From NCBI GenBank assembly GCA_934277695.1, contig CAKQVG010000003.1, positions 185,110-249,109 of the forward strand: DNA of 64,000 nucleotides. The letters run 5' to 3'. The DNA comes from CAG-238 sp934277695. Its GTDB lineage: Bacteria; Bacillota; Clostridia; Peptostreptococcales; Anaerovoracaceae. The stretch's first letter is position 1. Each line of letters opens with the position of its first letter. A program made the translations under genes and the position numbers. This document shows, in pieces, positions 1-8,862 of the stretch. The notes under the pieces were generated by a model. That model saw nothing but the letters and a program-made list of their open reading frames with translations, was not told where the DNA came from and ran no database searches.

Positions 1-577
1 CGGTGCAAATGACGAAAATGTCATCTTTCATGATTTCCACCTGGAAAAAATCAGGTTCAACAGTCGGTTCCGCTCCAAGTGCCTTGGTGATCACATTCTT
101 TCGTTCGTCGACCTCCGCCTGCTCCTTGGAAAGGATTCCGGCTTTTACGAGAGTATTCACATAGGTATGATCCTCTGTGAGCTGTACAAGCTTGCCGTGC
201 CTGTAAAGGTACGCTCTGCTGTCTCCTACGTTTGTTATATATGCCTTGTTGTCGATTGCATATACGATTACGGCTGTCGTAGCCATTCCGCTGTTTTCTT
301 CATATGTATGCGATAATCGGAAAATCTCTTTGTTTGCCTCGTCAAGGCAGTTTTGGAGATAGTTTACGATTGCATATTTGTTGGTCGCCGTCGCAATCGG
401 ATGCTCCGTTATGTAGTTTGCGATTTCGTTTACTGCGGTTCGGCTTGCTATTTCCCCGGCATTGCTGCCGCCCACACCGTCCGCTACGACATAAACCTTA
501 TCGGGAAGCATCACAAAGCATGCGTCTTCATTGTTTGTTCTTCTTAATCCCTTATCGGATTTGAAACCGACATGCAT
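1..577 (-). CDS. prpC: PP2C-family Ser/Thr protein phosphatase (3'-partial at window edge)
   Basis: Reading leftwards from an ATG at 577 (GGAG ribosome site 7-8 nt upstream), the protein begins MHVGFKSDKGLRRTNNEDA. It then shows the PP2C metal-binding signatures VADGVGG and GDSRAYLYR, and LTEDHTYV. About 192 of the usual ~240 residues are present; the C-terminus lies outside the window. PP2C enzymes of this type are Mn/Mg-dependent and reverse phosphorylation by a PASTA-type Ser/Thr kinase. The gene sits directly after rsmB, as in the Bacillus prpC-prkC operon, so a kinase gene is expected just outside the window (inference). In many Firmicutes rlmN separates rsmB from prpC; here only about 19 bp separate them. 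Confidence 0.9.
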   Translation of the reverse strand, partial: MHVGFKSDKGLRRTNNEDACFVMLPDKVYVVADGVGGSNAGEIASRTAVNEIANYITEHPIATATNKYAIVNYLQNCLDEANKEIFRLSHTYEENSGMATTAVIVYAIDNKAYITNVGDSRAYLYRHGKLVQLTEDHTYVNTLVKAGILSKEQAEVDERKNVITKALGAEPTVEPDFFQVEIMKDDIFVICT

Positions 578-596
578 ATTTTACTCCTTCCACGGG

Positions 597-1871
597 TTAT
601 CCCCGAATCATTCTGCAAATAAAAAATCCGTCTGTACCCTCTGTCGGCAAAAGCTGAATTTCCTTATCCACCCTGAAATCAGCGTGTTTCTCCTGGAAAT
701 TTTCAATCTGCCTTTCGTTTTCATTTCTGTTAATTGTACAAGTACTGTATACGAGCGTTCCTCCCAGTTTTACATAATGGGAAGCCTGCTCAAGTATTTT
801 GGCTTGTTTTTGTGTAAGTTCTTGCAAATCGGGGTTTTCTCTGTACTTAATTTCGGGTCTTCTTCCCATTACCCCAAGTCCCGAGCACGGAACATCTGCA
901 AGAACCCTGTCTGCCCTGCCGGCAAATTCGGAAATGCCTTCCGTACTATCATGGCACTTTGTTTCAATAATGTCAATACCGCAGCGCCTTGCCTGCTCCT
1001 CAATAAGCGCAAGTTTATGCTCATAAAAATCCATGGCAAGGATTCTTCCCTGGTTTCTCATTCTTTCCGCCGTTGCAATCGTCTTGCCGCCCGGAGCCGC
1101 ACAGACATCAATAACCGTATCGCCCGGCTTTGCATCCAGGATGTCGGATGCCATCACGGACGCAATGTCCTGAACGGAAAAATATCCCCGTTTATATGCA
1201 TTGCTCTCAAGCAGTCTGCTTCCGCTTACAAACAATCCCCGATCTGTTTTGTCGGAAGTTTCAACGCAGAACCCTTCGTTCTGCAATTCACCGGCGAGCG
1301 TTTCCGCATCCGTCTTCATTAGGTTCACGCGAACGGAAAGTTTCGGTGTTTTGTTTATGGCTTTCAGGATTGCTTCTGTCTGCGTCCTGCCGTAGGTATC
1401 CAGCCAAAGCTTTACAATCCATTCATTTACGGAATACGCGACGCTTAGATATTTCACGGGTTCTTTTTCGGAATCCGGAAGCGGAATTTCCTCTTTGTTC
1501 TTGAGGTATCCGCGGAGAACTCCGTTTATGAATTTATCTTTTCCGCGCACAAATCGTCTCGCCAGACTCACCGTCTCGTTTAAGGCGGCGTATGCGGGAA
1601 CCGAGTCCATATACACAAGCTGATAAAGGCCCATGCGAAGGAGCGTCAATTCCTGTTTTTTTACCTTCTTAACCCCGCTCGGTATCAATGCATCCAGATA
1701 GTAGTCGAGCAGAATCTTGTTCTCGAGAACGCCGTATACAAGTTCTCTCACAAACGCTTCTTTGTCCGGTTCATTCTTCTTGACAAAATGATTGATGGCA
1801 AAATTTGAGTATGCGTCGTTTTTCTCGACATCCAGAAGGATTTCGTAGGCGGTTTTTCTGTTTAAATCCAT
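597..1871 (-). CDS. rsmB: 16S rRNA (cytosine-967-C5)-methyltransferase RsmB
   Basis: 424 aa, normal family length. The first ~130 residues form the NusB-like RNA-binding domain typical of RsmB. The C-terminal half is a Rossmann methyltransferase: the SAM loop VCAAPGGKT lies at about residue 260, the first conserved cysteine is in DVPCSGLGVMGR, and the catalytic cysteine is in YSTCTINRNENE. It methylates C967 of 16S rRNA with S-adenosylmethionine. The start codon overlaps the stop codon of the upstream Zn-peptidase gene, so translation is probably coupled. It is a member of the priA-def-fmt-rsmB-prpC operon. Confidence 0.95.
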   Translation of the reverse strand: MDLNRKTAYEILLDVEKNDAYSNFAINHFVKKNEPDKEAFVRELVYGVLENKILLDYYLDALIPSGVKKVKKQELTLLRMGLYQLVYMDSVPAYAALNETVSLARRFVRGKDKFINGVLRGYLKNKEEIPLPDSEKEPVKYLSVAYSVNEWIVKLWLDTYGRTQTEAILKAINKTPKLSVRVNLMKTDAETLAGELQNEGFCVETSDKTDRGLFVSGSRLLESNAYKRGYFSVQDIASVMASDILDAKPGDTVIDVCAAPGGKTIATAERMRNQGRILAMDFYEHKLALIEEQARRCGIDIIETKCHDSTEGISEFAGRADRVLADVPCSGLGVMGRRPEIKYRENPDLQELTQKQAKILEQASHYVKLGGTLVYSTCTINRNENERQIENFQEKHADFRVDKEIQLLPTEGTDGFFICRMIRG

Positions 1872-2578
1872 TAATCTCTTCCTCTGAGTGCAAGCATTCT
1901 GAGAAGGTTGCCGATTGCAACCGCAAGTGCTGCCACATAAGTGAGAGCTGCGGCTCTGAGCACCTTCTTTGCGCCCACTTCCTCGTCCTCATCGATAATC
2001 GCAAGTTCTTCCATTTGTTTCAGTGCCCGGCTGCTTGCGTTAAATTCCACCGGAAGCGTAACGGTATGAAAGAGAATTACAATAACCATCATAATGACTC
2101 CGATATTGAAAACCGTATCTCCGATATAGTTGTTTGATGCAAGCAGGCCGATTCCGATCACAACCAGAATCCAGCTGAAATTCGAAGCAAAGTTTACGAG
2201 CGGAACGATGCTGTTTCTGATTTTGAGCGGTGCATAGCCGTTTGCATGCTGAAGCGCATGCCCTGCTTCGTGGCAGGCCACGCTTACTGCCGCAATGGAG
2301 TTGACATTGCATACCGATTCGGAAAGGCGGAGAACGCGCTTTCTCGGATCATAATGGTCGGTGAGGCTCCCTCTGACAGCCTCAATATTTACATCGGTGA
2401 GCCCGTTGGCATCGAGAACCTTTCTTGCCGCCTGGGCACCCGTCAGATTTCTGTCGTTTCTGATTCTTGAATAGCGGCTGAAGTTCGATTTAACCTTCAT
2501 CTGCGCATAAAGCGTAAAAAGAATCGCAGGAATCAACAGTATTCCTGTCGCGTAATACGAAAAATAACTATCCCACAT
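1871..2578 (-). CDS. Membrane-bound neutral zinc metallopeptidase (YugP/Zn_peptidase_2 family)
   Basis: 235 aa with an N-terminal membrane segment (YYATGILLIPAILFTLYAQ), the zinc-binding motif HEAGHALQH near residue 103, and two or three further hydrophobic helices. This is the layout of the YugP-like putative neutral zinc metallopeptidases (PF04298), whose substrates are not well established. The gene lies between fmt and rsmB, a position it holds in many Clostridia. GGGAGG precedes the ATG. The role is inferred from the family only; the HExxH-type motif is directly visible. Confidence 0.88.
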   Translation of the reverse strand: MWDSYFSYYATGILLIPAILFTLYAQMKVKSNFSRYSRIRNDRNLTGAQAARKVLDANGLTDVNIEAVRGSLTDHYDPRKRVLRLSESVCNVNSIAAVSVACHEAGHALQHANGYAPLKIRNSIVPLVNFASNFSWILVVIGIGLLASNNYIGDTVFNIGVIMMVIVILFHTVTLPVEFNASSRALKQMEELAIIDEDEEVGAKKVLRAAALTYVAALAVAIGNLLRMLALRGRD

Positions 2579-2593
2579 AATACATCCTCCCTG

Positions 2594-3523
2594 TTACTTT
2601 AAAATAATCCCTTCTTTAATCTGATTTCCCTTTAAATACTCCGAAACCGCAACGCGTTTCTTTCCCGGAACCTGAATCTCGCTTACCAGGAGTGCTCCGT
2701 CTCCGCAGGCAATTTTAATGCCCCGGGCGGAAACCTCGGTAATGGTTCCCGGCTCTTTTCCGGTGTTTTCGCAAAGCGGCTGTGCTTTCCAAAGTTTCAT
2801 TACCATATCTTCATATTCGCAAAAAGCACCCGGCCACGGGTCAAAGCCTCTGATAAGACGTTCCACTGTTTCCGGCTGCCGCGTAAAGTCAATTTTTCCT
2901 TCTTGCTTAAATACCATCTTGGCATAGCTGGATTTGCTGTCATCCTGCGGCTCAGGACAAATTGTACCTTCTTCTATTCGTTCAAGTGTGCGGACCATGA
3001 GTTCTGCACCGATTTCCGCAAGCGCATCGTGCAGCATGCTGTAATTCATCGTGCCGATCTTGATGCTTTCTTTGGCGAGCATATCCCCCGTGTCAAGCCC
3101 TTCCGACATCTGCATAATCGTAACGCCGGTCTCCTCATCGCCCTCGATGATTGCGCGCTGAATCGGTGCTGCGCCTCTGAGCCTCGGAAGCAGCGATGCA
3201 TGTACGTTTACACAGCCGTATTTCGGAAGTCCCAGGACTTCCTTCGGCAGAATCTGTCCGTACGCAACCACCACAATGATGTCAGGCCTGTAGTCTTTGA
3301 GTTCTTCGAGGAATTCTTCGTTCCCTCTTACCCTTTCAGGCTGAAGAACTTTGAGGTTATGCTCAAGAGCCTTTTCCTTCACAGGCGTATATTGAATTTT
3401 CTTTCCCCGGTTCTTTGCCTTATCCGGCTGCGTTGCGACAAGCCCCACTTCGTGTTTTGTATTAAGGAGACCCTCCAAAACCGTAACGGCAAATTCCGGT
3501 GTTCCCATAAATGCTATTTTCAT
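2594..3523 (-). CDS. fmt: Methionyl-tRNA formyltransferase
   Basis: 309 aa, the usual length. The protein starts MKIAFMGTPEFAVTVLEGL and carries the catalytic-domain motif HASLLPRLRGAAPIQRAI (the Asn/His/Asp formyl-transfer region) and EGLDTGDML. The C-terminal OB-like tRNA-binding domain follows. It transfers a formyl group from 10-formyl-THF to initiator Met-tRNA. It lies immediately downstream of def in the same operon, with 9 nt between them, so the genes for adding and removing the formyl group are expressed together. Confidence 0.97.
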   Translation of the reverse strand: MKIAFMGTPEFAVTVLEGLLNTKHEVGLVATQPDKAKNRGKKIQYTPVKEKALEHNLKVLQPERVRGNEEFLEELKDYRPDIIVVVAYGQILPKEVLGLPKYGCVNVHASLLPRLRGAAPIQRAIIEGDEETGVTIMQMSEGLDTGDMLAKESIKIGTMNYSMLHDALAEIGAELMVRTLERIEEGTICPEPQDDSKSSYAKMVFKQEGKIDFTRQPETVERLIRGFDPWPGAFCEYEDMVMKLWKAQPLCENTGKEPGTITEVSARGIKIACGDGALLVSEIQVPGKKRVAVSEYLKGNQIKEGIILK

Positions 3524-3532
3524 TTGCTGCTC

Positions 3533-4024
3533 CTACTCTTCAAAATCCTCGATTTCCTGGTAATCTTCGTCCGCATCCCTTATATTCACTGCTTTATCGA
3601 TATAGAGAATTCCGTCCAGATGATCATATTCATGGCACATAACTCTTGCATCGAAATCATGGAACTCGTAAGTCTGTTTGTCTCCGGAGAGATCCAGAGC
3701 CTCAATCTTGATATAATCAGGTCTTGTAACCGTGCCGATTTTGCCGGGAACGCTGAGACAGCCTTCATCTCCCGGATCTGCACCGCTCTGCTCCAGAATA
3801 ACCGGGTTAATCATGTAATAAACCCTTCCCGGTTCCGGCTCGGCAACGAACATTCTTCTCATAATCCCAACCTGGGGTGCTGCGATTCCGACTCCGTATT
3901 CACTTCGCATCGTCTCAAGCATATCCTCCATGGTCATCCGAATGCGGTCGGTAACCTCCGTAACCTCTCTGCATTTTTTTCTGAGTATTTCGTCGCCTTC
4001 CAGCACAACATTTCTTATTGCCAT
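3533..4024 (-). CDS. def: Peptide deformylase
   Basis: 163 aa. The three family motifs are intact: GVGIAAPQVG (motif 1), EGCLSVPG (motif 2, metal-ligand Cys) and HEYDHLDG (motif 3, two metal-ligand His and the catalytic Glu). It removes the N-formyl group from nascent proteins. The ATG at 4024 is preceded by AAGGAG. It is second in the priA-def-fmt operon. The acidic C-terminal tail (DADEDYQEIEDFEE) is a lineage-specific extra. Confidence 0.97.
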   Translation of the reverse strand: MAIRNVVLEGDEILRKKCREVTEVTDRIRMTMEDMLETMRSEYGVGIAAPQVGIMRRMFVAEPEPGRVYYMINPVILEQSGADPGDEGCLSVPGKIGTVTRPDYIKIEALDLSGDKQTYEFHDFDARVMCHEYDHLDGILYIDKAVNIRDADEDYQEIEDFEE

Positions 4025-4046
4025 CTTCTGATTCTCCTTCCTGGTT

Positions 4047-6077
4047 TTAGAAAATACTGTACGGATTCACATCCACCGTTATGTTCACATTTGCCTTTTC
4101 ATCCGTGAGCTTTCTTTGAAAGCTTTCCAAATAAAACATGTATCGATTTCTTTCGTTTCCGTTGTTCCCGAGGTTCTTCGGGCATTTTATGACGATATAT
4201 TCCCGGAAACTGTCCCTGCCCTTGAACAAAGTGTCCGGTTTGTGCGAAAGAACATTTCCCTTGTTTTCCGATCCGAGTGCGTTTTTCATGTATGCTTCGC
4301 ACCGTGCCGCGGCCGAAACCGCATCCCGCTCGTCCGCGGAAGTGAAACTTACCATGATGATATCACCGAAAGGCGGATAGTTCATAAACTTCCTTAATTT
4401 AATTTCCTCTTTGAAAAAATCATCATAATCATTGTCCTTTGCAAAGCGGAACGTGTAATTATCCGGCTCGTATGTCTGTACAACCACAAGTCCCTGTTTC
4501 GTGCCTCTGCCGGCTCTTCCCGCGGCCTGCGTGATCAGCTGAAAAGTTCTCTCTGCCGAACGAAAATCCGGAATATTGAGTGTTACGTCCGCAGCGATGA
4601 TTCCGACAACACCCACATTATCGAAGTCAAGGCCCTTTGCAACCAGCTGGGTTCCGACGAGTATATCCGTTTTCTTCTTCGCAAAATCAGACAGTATCCG
4701 GTCCATTTCGCAGCGTTTCTTTACGGTATCAAAGTCAAGACGCGCCGTCACGGCATCCGGAAAATATTTTGAGACAGCCTCTGTCACCTGTTCCGTCCCG
4801 ATGCCGAAATGCTTGAGATATCTGCCTCCGCATTCCGGGCATTTCTCCGGAAGCCGGTACTTCCTGCCGCAGTAATGACATTCCAAAGATCCGCTGCTCT
4901 TGTGATAGACCAGCGAGATTCCGCATTCCGGACATTTCATGACGGCCCCGCATTCTCTGCAGGATACGAAGTTCGAATAACCTCTCCTGTTCTGCATGAG
5001 AATGACCTGCTCGCCTTCCCGAAGTGCATCCGATACGGCATCAAACAGCCTGCGGCTGAAAATCGTCATATTCCCGCTTCGCAGTTCCTCCCGCATGTCG
5101 ACAATCTCAATATGCGGCAGTGGAGTTTTGTTGTATCTTTCTTTCAATGTGAGAAGGTGATAAATCCCCTCCCGGCACCGCTCGTAGGAGGTGACGGAGG
5201 GTGTTGCGCTTCCGAGCACCAGAACTCCGCCCCACGCTGCCGTACGCTTCAGTGCAATTTCCACGGTGTCATACTTCGGGGTCATATCGGACTTATAACT
5301 GGCTTCGTGCTCTTCGTCCATTATGATTGCTCCGATGTTGGCAAGCGGTGCAAAGACTCCCATCCTGGCGCCGATTACGATTTTTGCCTTTCCGCTGCGA
5401 ATTCTCTGCCATTCGTCATATCTTTCCCGCTGCGTAAGCCTGCTATGCATGACGGCAATCGCTTCCTTGCCGAACCTTCCGACAAATCTTTCAATAAGCT
5501 GTCCCGTAAGCGATATTTCCGGTACAAGCACAATCGCGGTTCTGCCTCTGTCAAGGCATTCGGAAATCACCTCCATATATACCTGGGTTTTCCCGCTTGC
5601 GGTTACTCCATGAATCAGGAAGTTCTCCTGCCTGCCTTCGTCAATCGCACTTTTTATCGCATCTGCGGCAATCCGCTGTTCGCCGGTCAATGCGTCCGGC
5701 TGCGTGTAATTTCCCTCAATATCCTTGTAAGGTTCTTTTTGTTTTCCCTCTGCTGCGGGTTTTCCCGGCGGCAGAAAGCAGTTTATGGCATCGGAATAGG
5801 TAATGGCATATCGCTGTTTCATCCATGCTGCTGTCTTAATGATCTCTTCGCTGAGGCAGAGGTTTGGATCAATGCCCTGTATGTCTTTGATTTTCTCTTC
5901 GGGGCAGTCGGCAGCATCCGTAATGCCGAAAACAAAGCCGCGTTTAGTCTTATTCCCTCTGCCGAAAGGAATCAGAACGCAGTCACCGGTTTTGGCACCG
6001 GAATCACAAGCCCTGTATGTAAAAATCATATCCGTATGTTTGCTTTTGTTTTCGACTACTACATTTACGTATTTCAT
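4047..6077 (-). CDS. priA: Primosomal protein N' (replication restart helicase PriA)
   Basis: 676 aa, somewhat shorter than the common 730-800 aa. The N-terminal 3'-DNA-binding domain (VVENKSKHTDMIFTYRA) is followed by a SF2 helicase core. Walker A is GVTASGKTQVYME, Walker B is IIMDEEHEASYK and motif III is LGSATPS. A zinc-ribbon insert has eight cysteines (CRECG, CPECG, CHYCG, CPECGG). Motif VI is QAAGRAGRG. PriA reloads the replisome at collapsed forks and D-loops. It is the first gene of the def-fmt operon. Confidence 0.96.
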   Translation of the reverse strand: MKYVNVVVENKSKHTDMIFTYRACDSGAKTGDCVLIPFGRGNKTKRGFVFGITDAADCPEEKIKDIQGIDPNLCLSEEIIKTAAWMKQRYAITYSDAINCFLPPGKPAAEGKQKEPYKDIEGNYTQPDALTGEQRIAADAIKSAIDEGRQENFLIHGVTASGKTQVYMEVISECLDRGRTAIVLVPEISLTGQLIERFVGRFGKEAIAVMHSRLTQRERYDEWQRIRSGKAKIVIGARMGVFAPLANIGAIIMDEEHEASYKSDMTPKYDTVEIALKRTAAWGGVLVLGSATPSVTSYERCREGIYHLLTLKERYNKTPLPHIEIVDMREELRSGNMTIFSRRLFDAVSDALREGEQVILMQNRRGYSNFVSCRECGAVMKCPECGISLVYHKSSGSLECHYCGRKYRLPEKCPECGGRYLKHFGIGTEQVTEAVSKYFPDAVTARLDFDTVKKRCEMDRILSDFAKKKTDILVGTQLVAKGLDFDNVGVVGIIAADVTLNIPDFRSAERTFQLITQAAGRAGRGTKQGLVVVQTYEPDNYTFRFAKDNDYDDFFKEEIKLRKFMNYPPFGDIIMVSFTSADERDAVSAAARCEAYMKNALGSENKGNVLSHKPDTLFKGRDSFREYIVIKCPKNLGNNGNERNRYMFYLESFQRKLTDEKANVNITVDVNPYSIF

Positions 6078-6112
6078 TTCTGATTCTTCCCGACTTCGGA
6101 TTATTTAAGTAA

Positions 6113-7123
6113 TTAAAGCAGATAAATGTTGTTCTCAGCACATTTGTCTATCATTGCCTGCGGCCATACGGATGCCTGCACTTCACCGATGTGTGCCTTG
6201 CGGAGGAAGAACATGCAGAGTCTGCTCTGTCCGATACCACCGCCGATTGTGTACGGCAGTTCATCGTTTAAAATTGCTTTCTGGAACGGAAGTTCTGCTC
6301 TTTCCGGGCATCCTGCCAATTCGAGCTGGCGTCCCATTGCTTCCGCATCGACACGGATACCCATGGAAGAAATCTCGAATGCGCGGTCGAGCACCTCGTT
6401 CCAAAGGATAATGTCACCGTTTAATTCCCAGTCATCATAGTCCGGGGATCTTCCGTCATGTTTCTGTCCGGAAGCCAGCTGTCCGCCGATTTTCATGATG
6501 AACACCGCACCGTGCTCCTTGGTTATCGCATCTTCTCTTTCCTTCGGAGTTTTGTCCGGATACATATCTTCCAGTTCCTGCGTCGTGACAAAGAAGATTT
6601 CATTCGGAATTTCCGTCTGAATGTTTCTGTAAAGTCTGTTTACATAGTCGCCGAGGTTCTTAATCGCATTGTAAATGGTCGTAACCGTTTCTTTCAGATA
6701 TTCTTCAGTTCTCTGTTCCTTTGTGATAACTTTTTCCCAGTCCCACTGGTCAACATAAACGGAATGAAGGTTATCGAGGTCTTCGTCTCTTCTGATGGCG
6801 TTCATATCGGTGTAGATGCCGTGTCCCGGCTCGATTCCGTATTTGCCGAGCGCCATTCTCTTCCACTTTGCAAGGGACTGTACGACTTCCACTTCCAGTT
6901 CGTCAATATCCTTGAGGGTAAAGCTTACTCTTCTTTCTGTGCCGTTCAGGTTGTCGTTGAGACCGGTCTTCGGGTCAACAAAAAGCGGTGCCGATACACG
7001 GCGGAGCTGCAGTCCGTATGCCAATTCCTGCTGGAAAAAGTCTTTGATTTTTTTGATTGCTCTCTGGCTTTCCATAAGATCTATGGCTGATTCGTAGTTT
7101 TCAGGTAAAATTAATGGTAACAT
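6113..7123 (-). CDS. asnA: Aspartate-ammonia ligase (asparagine synthetase A)
   Basis: 336 aa, matching AsnA length. The class II aminoacyl-tRNA-synthetase-like fold is recognisable from YESAIDLMESQRAIKKIK, APLFVDPKTGLNDNLNG, YTDMNAIRRDE and YTIGGGIGQSRLCMFFL. It makes asparagine from aspartate, ammonia and ATP. A GAGGAGG site precedes the ATG at 7123. The gap to queH is 45 bp; no T-box leader could fit there, so any amino-acid control must act elsewhere. Confidence 0.96.
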   Translation of the reverse strand: MLPLILPENYESAIDLMESQRAIKKIKDFFQQELAYGLQLRRVSAPLFVDPKTGLNDNLNGTERRVSFTLKDIDELEVEVVQSLAKWKRMALGKYGIEPGHGIYTDMNAIRRDEDLDNLHSVYVDQWDWEKVITKEQRTEEYLKETVTTIYNAIKNLGDYVNRLYRNIQTEIPNEIFFVTTQELEDMYPDKTPKEREDAITKEHGAVFIMKIGGQLASGQKHDGRSPDYDDWELNGDIILWNEVLDRAFEISSMGIRVDAEAMGRQLELAGCPERAELPFQKAILNDELPYTIGGGIGQSRLCMFFLRKAHIGEVQASVWPQAMIDKCAENNIYLL

Positions 7124-7168
7124 TGTTATGTCCTCCTCTTGTGTGAATTTATTTAAAGTCTTTTGTTT

Positions 7169-7825
7169 CTAATACCATTTCGAGTATTCGCACCCGCAGT
7201 AGTTCTGCCTGTAAAGCCCGTATTCCTTGGAAAGTTCTATGCTCCTTTGGAATCCGTTCTTCTTCTTAAAATCCACGTCGAGAAACTCAATGCCGTAAAG
7301 TGCGGCAATTTCCGTCCCCAGCGCCGAAATAAGCGGATAATTCTTGTGCGGGCTTACCGTCAGTGTGGTGCCGAAAATCGGATTTCCGGTCCTTGCTGCC
7401 ACCTGTGCCGTTCGTTCCATTCTCAAGCGGAAGCATTCGGTACAGCGCAGTCCTCCTTCGGGCTCATTGCTGTAGCCGGCACAGACTTTATAAAAGTCCT
7501 CCGGCAAATACTCTCCTTCTATGAATGAAATCTTGTCTTCATCCGTGACGCGCCGGTTGAACGCATTGATAAACTGAATTTGAACTTCTTTTCGTTTTTC
7601 GTACTCTTCGGAGTCCGTGATATTCGGATTGTAAAAGAATACGGTTATCTTGTAGTCCGGCAAAAGTCTTTCGATGCATGCCGTGCTGCACGGTCCGCAG
7701 CAGGAATGGAGCAGTACATGCTTCTTGTCAACCTTGGTTTCCGGTTCCTGCGGATAGTATCCGTGATTGGCAAACTCACTGCAGATCCTGCATTCCGCAG
7801 GGCTCGTCTTTTTTTCTGTATTCAT
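7169..7825 (-). CDS. queH: Epoxyqueuosine reductase QueH
   Basis: 218 aa from the preferred ATG at 7825, which has AAGGAGG eight bases upstream. An in-frame TTG eight codons earlier lies before that site and is rejected. The paired cysteines of QueH are visible: HSCCGPCSTAC near the N-terminus, a Cys pair in GGLRCTECFRLRM, and a C-terminal NYCGCEY. QueH (formerly DUF208) performs the last step of queuosine tRNA modification, reducing epoxyqueuosine. It is divergent from the radical SAM gene at 7930. Confidence 0.93.
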   Translation of the reverse strand: MNTEKKTSPAECRICSEFANHGYYPQEPETKVDKKHVLLHSCCGPCSTACIERLLPDYKITVFFYNPNITDSEEYEKRKEVQIQFINAFNRRVTDEDKISFIEGEYLPEDFYKVCAGYSNEPEGGLRCTECFRLRMERTAQVAARTGNPIFGTTLTVSPHKNYPLISALGTEIAALYGIEFLDVDFKKKNGFQRSIELSKEYGLYRQNYCGCEYSKWY

Positions 7826-7929
7826 CTCCCGCGCCTCCTTTCTTGACAAGTTTGGGTTTTTATTTTAAATTTATTATATGACATTAAATTATACCACAAA
7901 ATCGAGCGAATATAAAGAGGAAAATCCCT

Positions 7930-8862
7930 ATGAATACGGCATTAAATGAAGATTTACAAAAACTTTTCGGAGATAAAAGATATCATTCTATAAGCACCTG
8001 GCTGAAGCGGACTTTCGGTGAGAAAACCATCAAGCTTGCCATCGACGGCGGCTTCACCTGCCCCAATCGTGACGGCTCAAAAGGCGTGGGCGGATGTATT
8101 TTTTGTTCCGACAGCGGTTCCGGAGAATTTGCTTCCGATATCGACGGTCAAATCCGCCTGCTTTCGGACAAATGGCCGCATGCACGCTATCTCGGCTACT
8201 TTCAGAATCACACAAACACTTACGCCCCGGTATCCGAACTCGCCGCAAAATACAACGAAGTCTTGAAAAACCCAAAGATTGAAGGACTTGTGATCGGCAC
8301 AAGGCCCGACTGTCTTTCCGAAGAAGTTCTAGACCTTCTGTCCGAAATCAACAAAACCCATTTTCTCTGGGTCGAACTCGGACTTCAGACAATACATGAA
8401 GACAGCGCAAATCTGGTAAACAGATGTTACGATTTGAGCGTTTTTGATCAAGCAATGGTGCAGCTGTCGGCACGCGGGATAAAAACCGTCGTGCACCTTA
8501 TTTTGGGACTTCCGGACGAATCTCACGACGATATGCTGGATTCTGTAAGATATGTTTCTTCTATCCCGGGGCTGTTCGGCATGAAGCTCCACCTTCTGAA
8601 TATAGTAAAAGGCTCGCAGATGGAATATCTCTACCCCGACTACCAGCCTTTCGCTTCCATTGAAGAATATGTTAATTTGGTTGTTGAATGCCTCGAAATC
8701 ATACCGCCCGAGGTCACAATCCATCGCCTTACCGGCGATGCGCCCCGCTCCATTTTAATCAATCCGCCGTGGAGCTTCAACAAGCGCACGATTTTAAACG
8801 GCATCGATGACCGCATGCATCTGCTTGATACATGGCAGGGTAAATATGCCGAATTAAGATAG
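7930..8862 (+). CDS. Radical SAM protein, TIGR01212/YtqA-like family
   Basis: 310 aa. The iron-sulfur cluster site is the family-specific spaced cysteine set in GGFTCPNRDGSKGVGGCIFC, followed by SDSGSGEFA. Later features include YFQNHTNTYAPV and HLILGLPDE. Proteins of this family resemble the Elp3-like radical SAM core; some members are tRNA-modification proteins, but the reaction of this one cannot be deduced here. The gene has its own divergent promoter region (7850-7929), and its 3' end overlaps the convergent mgtC gene by 9 bp. Confidence 0.85.
   Translation: MNTALNEDLQKLFGDKRYHSISTWLKRTFGEKTIKLAIDGGFTCPNRDGSKGVGGCIFCSDSGSGEFASDIDGQIRLLSDKWPHARYLGYFQNHTNTYAPVSELAAKYNEVLKNPKIEGLVIGTRPDCLSEEVLDLLSEINKTHFLWVELGLQTIHEDSANLVNRCYDLSVFDQAMVQLSARGIKTVVHLILGLPDESHDDMLDSVRYVSSIPGLFGMKLHLLNIVKGSQMEYLYPDYQPFASIEEYVNLVVECLEIIPPEVTIHRLTGDAPRSILINPPWSFNKRTILNGIDDRMHLLDTWQGKYAELR

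Noticed and set aside
531..1322. Long plus-strand reading frame opposite rsmB
   Set aside because: It is the complement of rsmB, with no ribosome site and no family-like sequence; many similar frames oppose real genes throughout the window.
2903..4108. 401-codon plus-strand frame across fmt and def
   Set aside because: Antisense to two intact housekeeping genes; low-complexity translation without motifs.
4809..6083. 424-codon plus-strand frame opposite priA
   Set aside because: Shadow of priA; no start signal and no recognisable domain.
7124..7168. T-box leader for asnA
   Set aside because: The gap is too short, and no T-box or specifier sequence is present.
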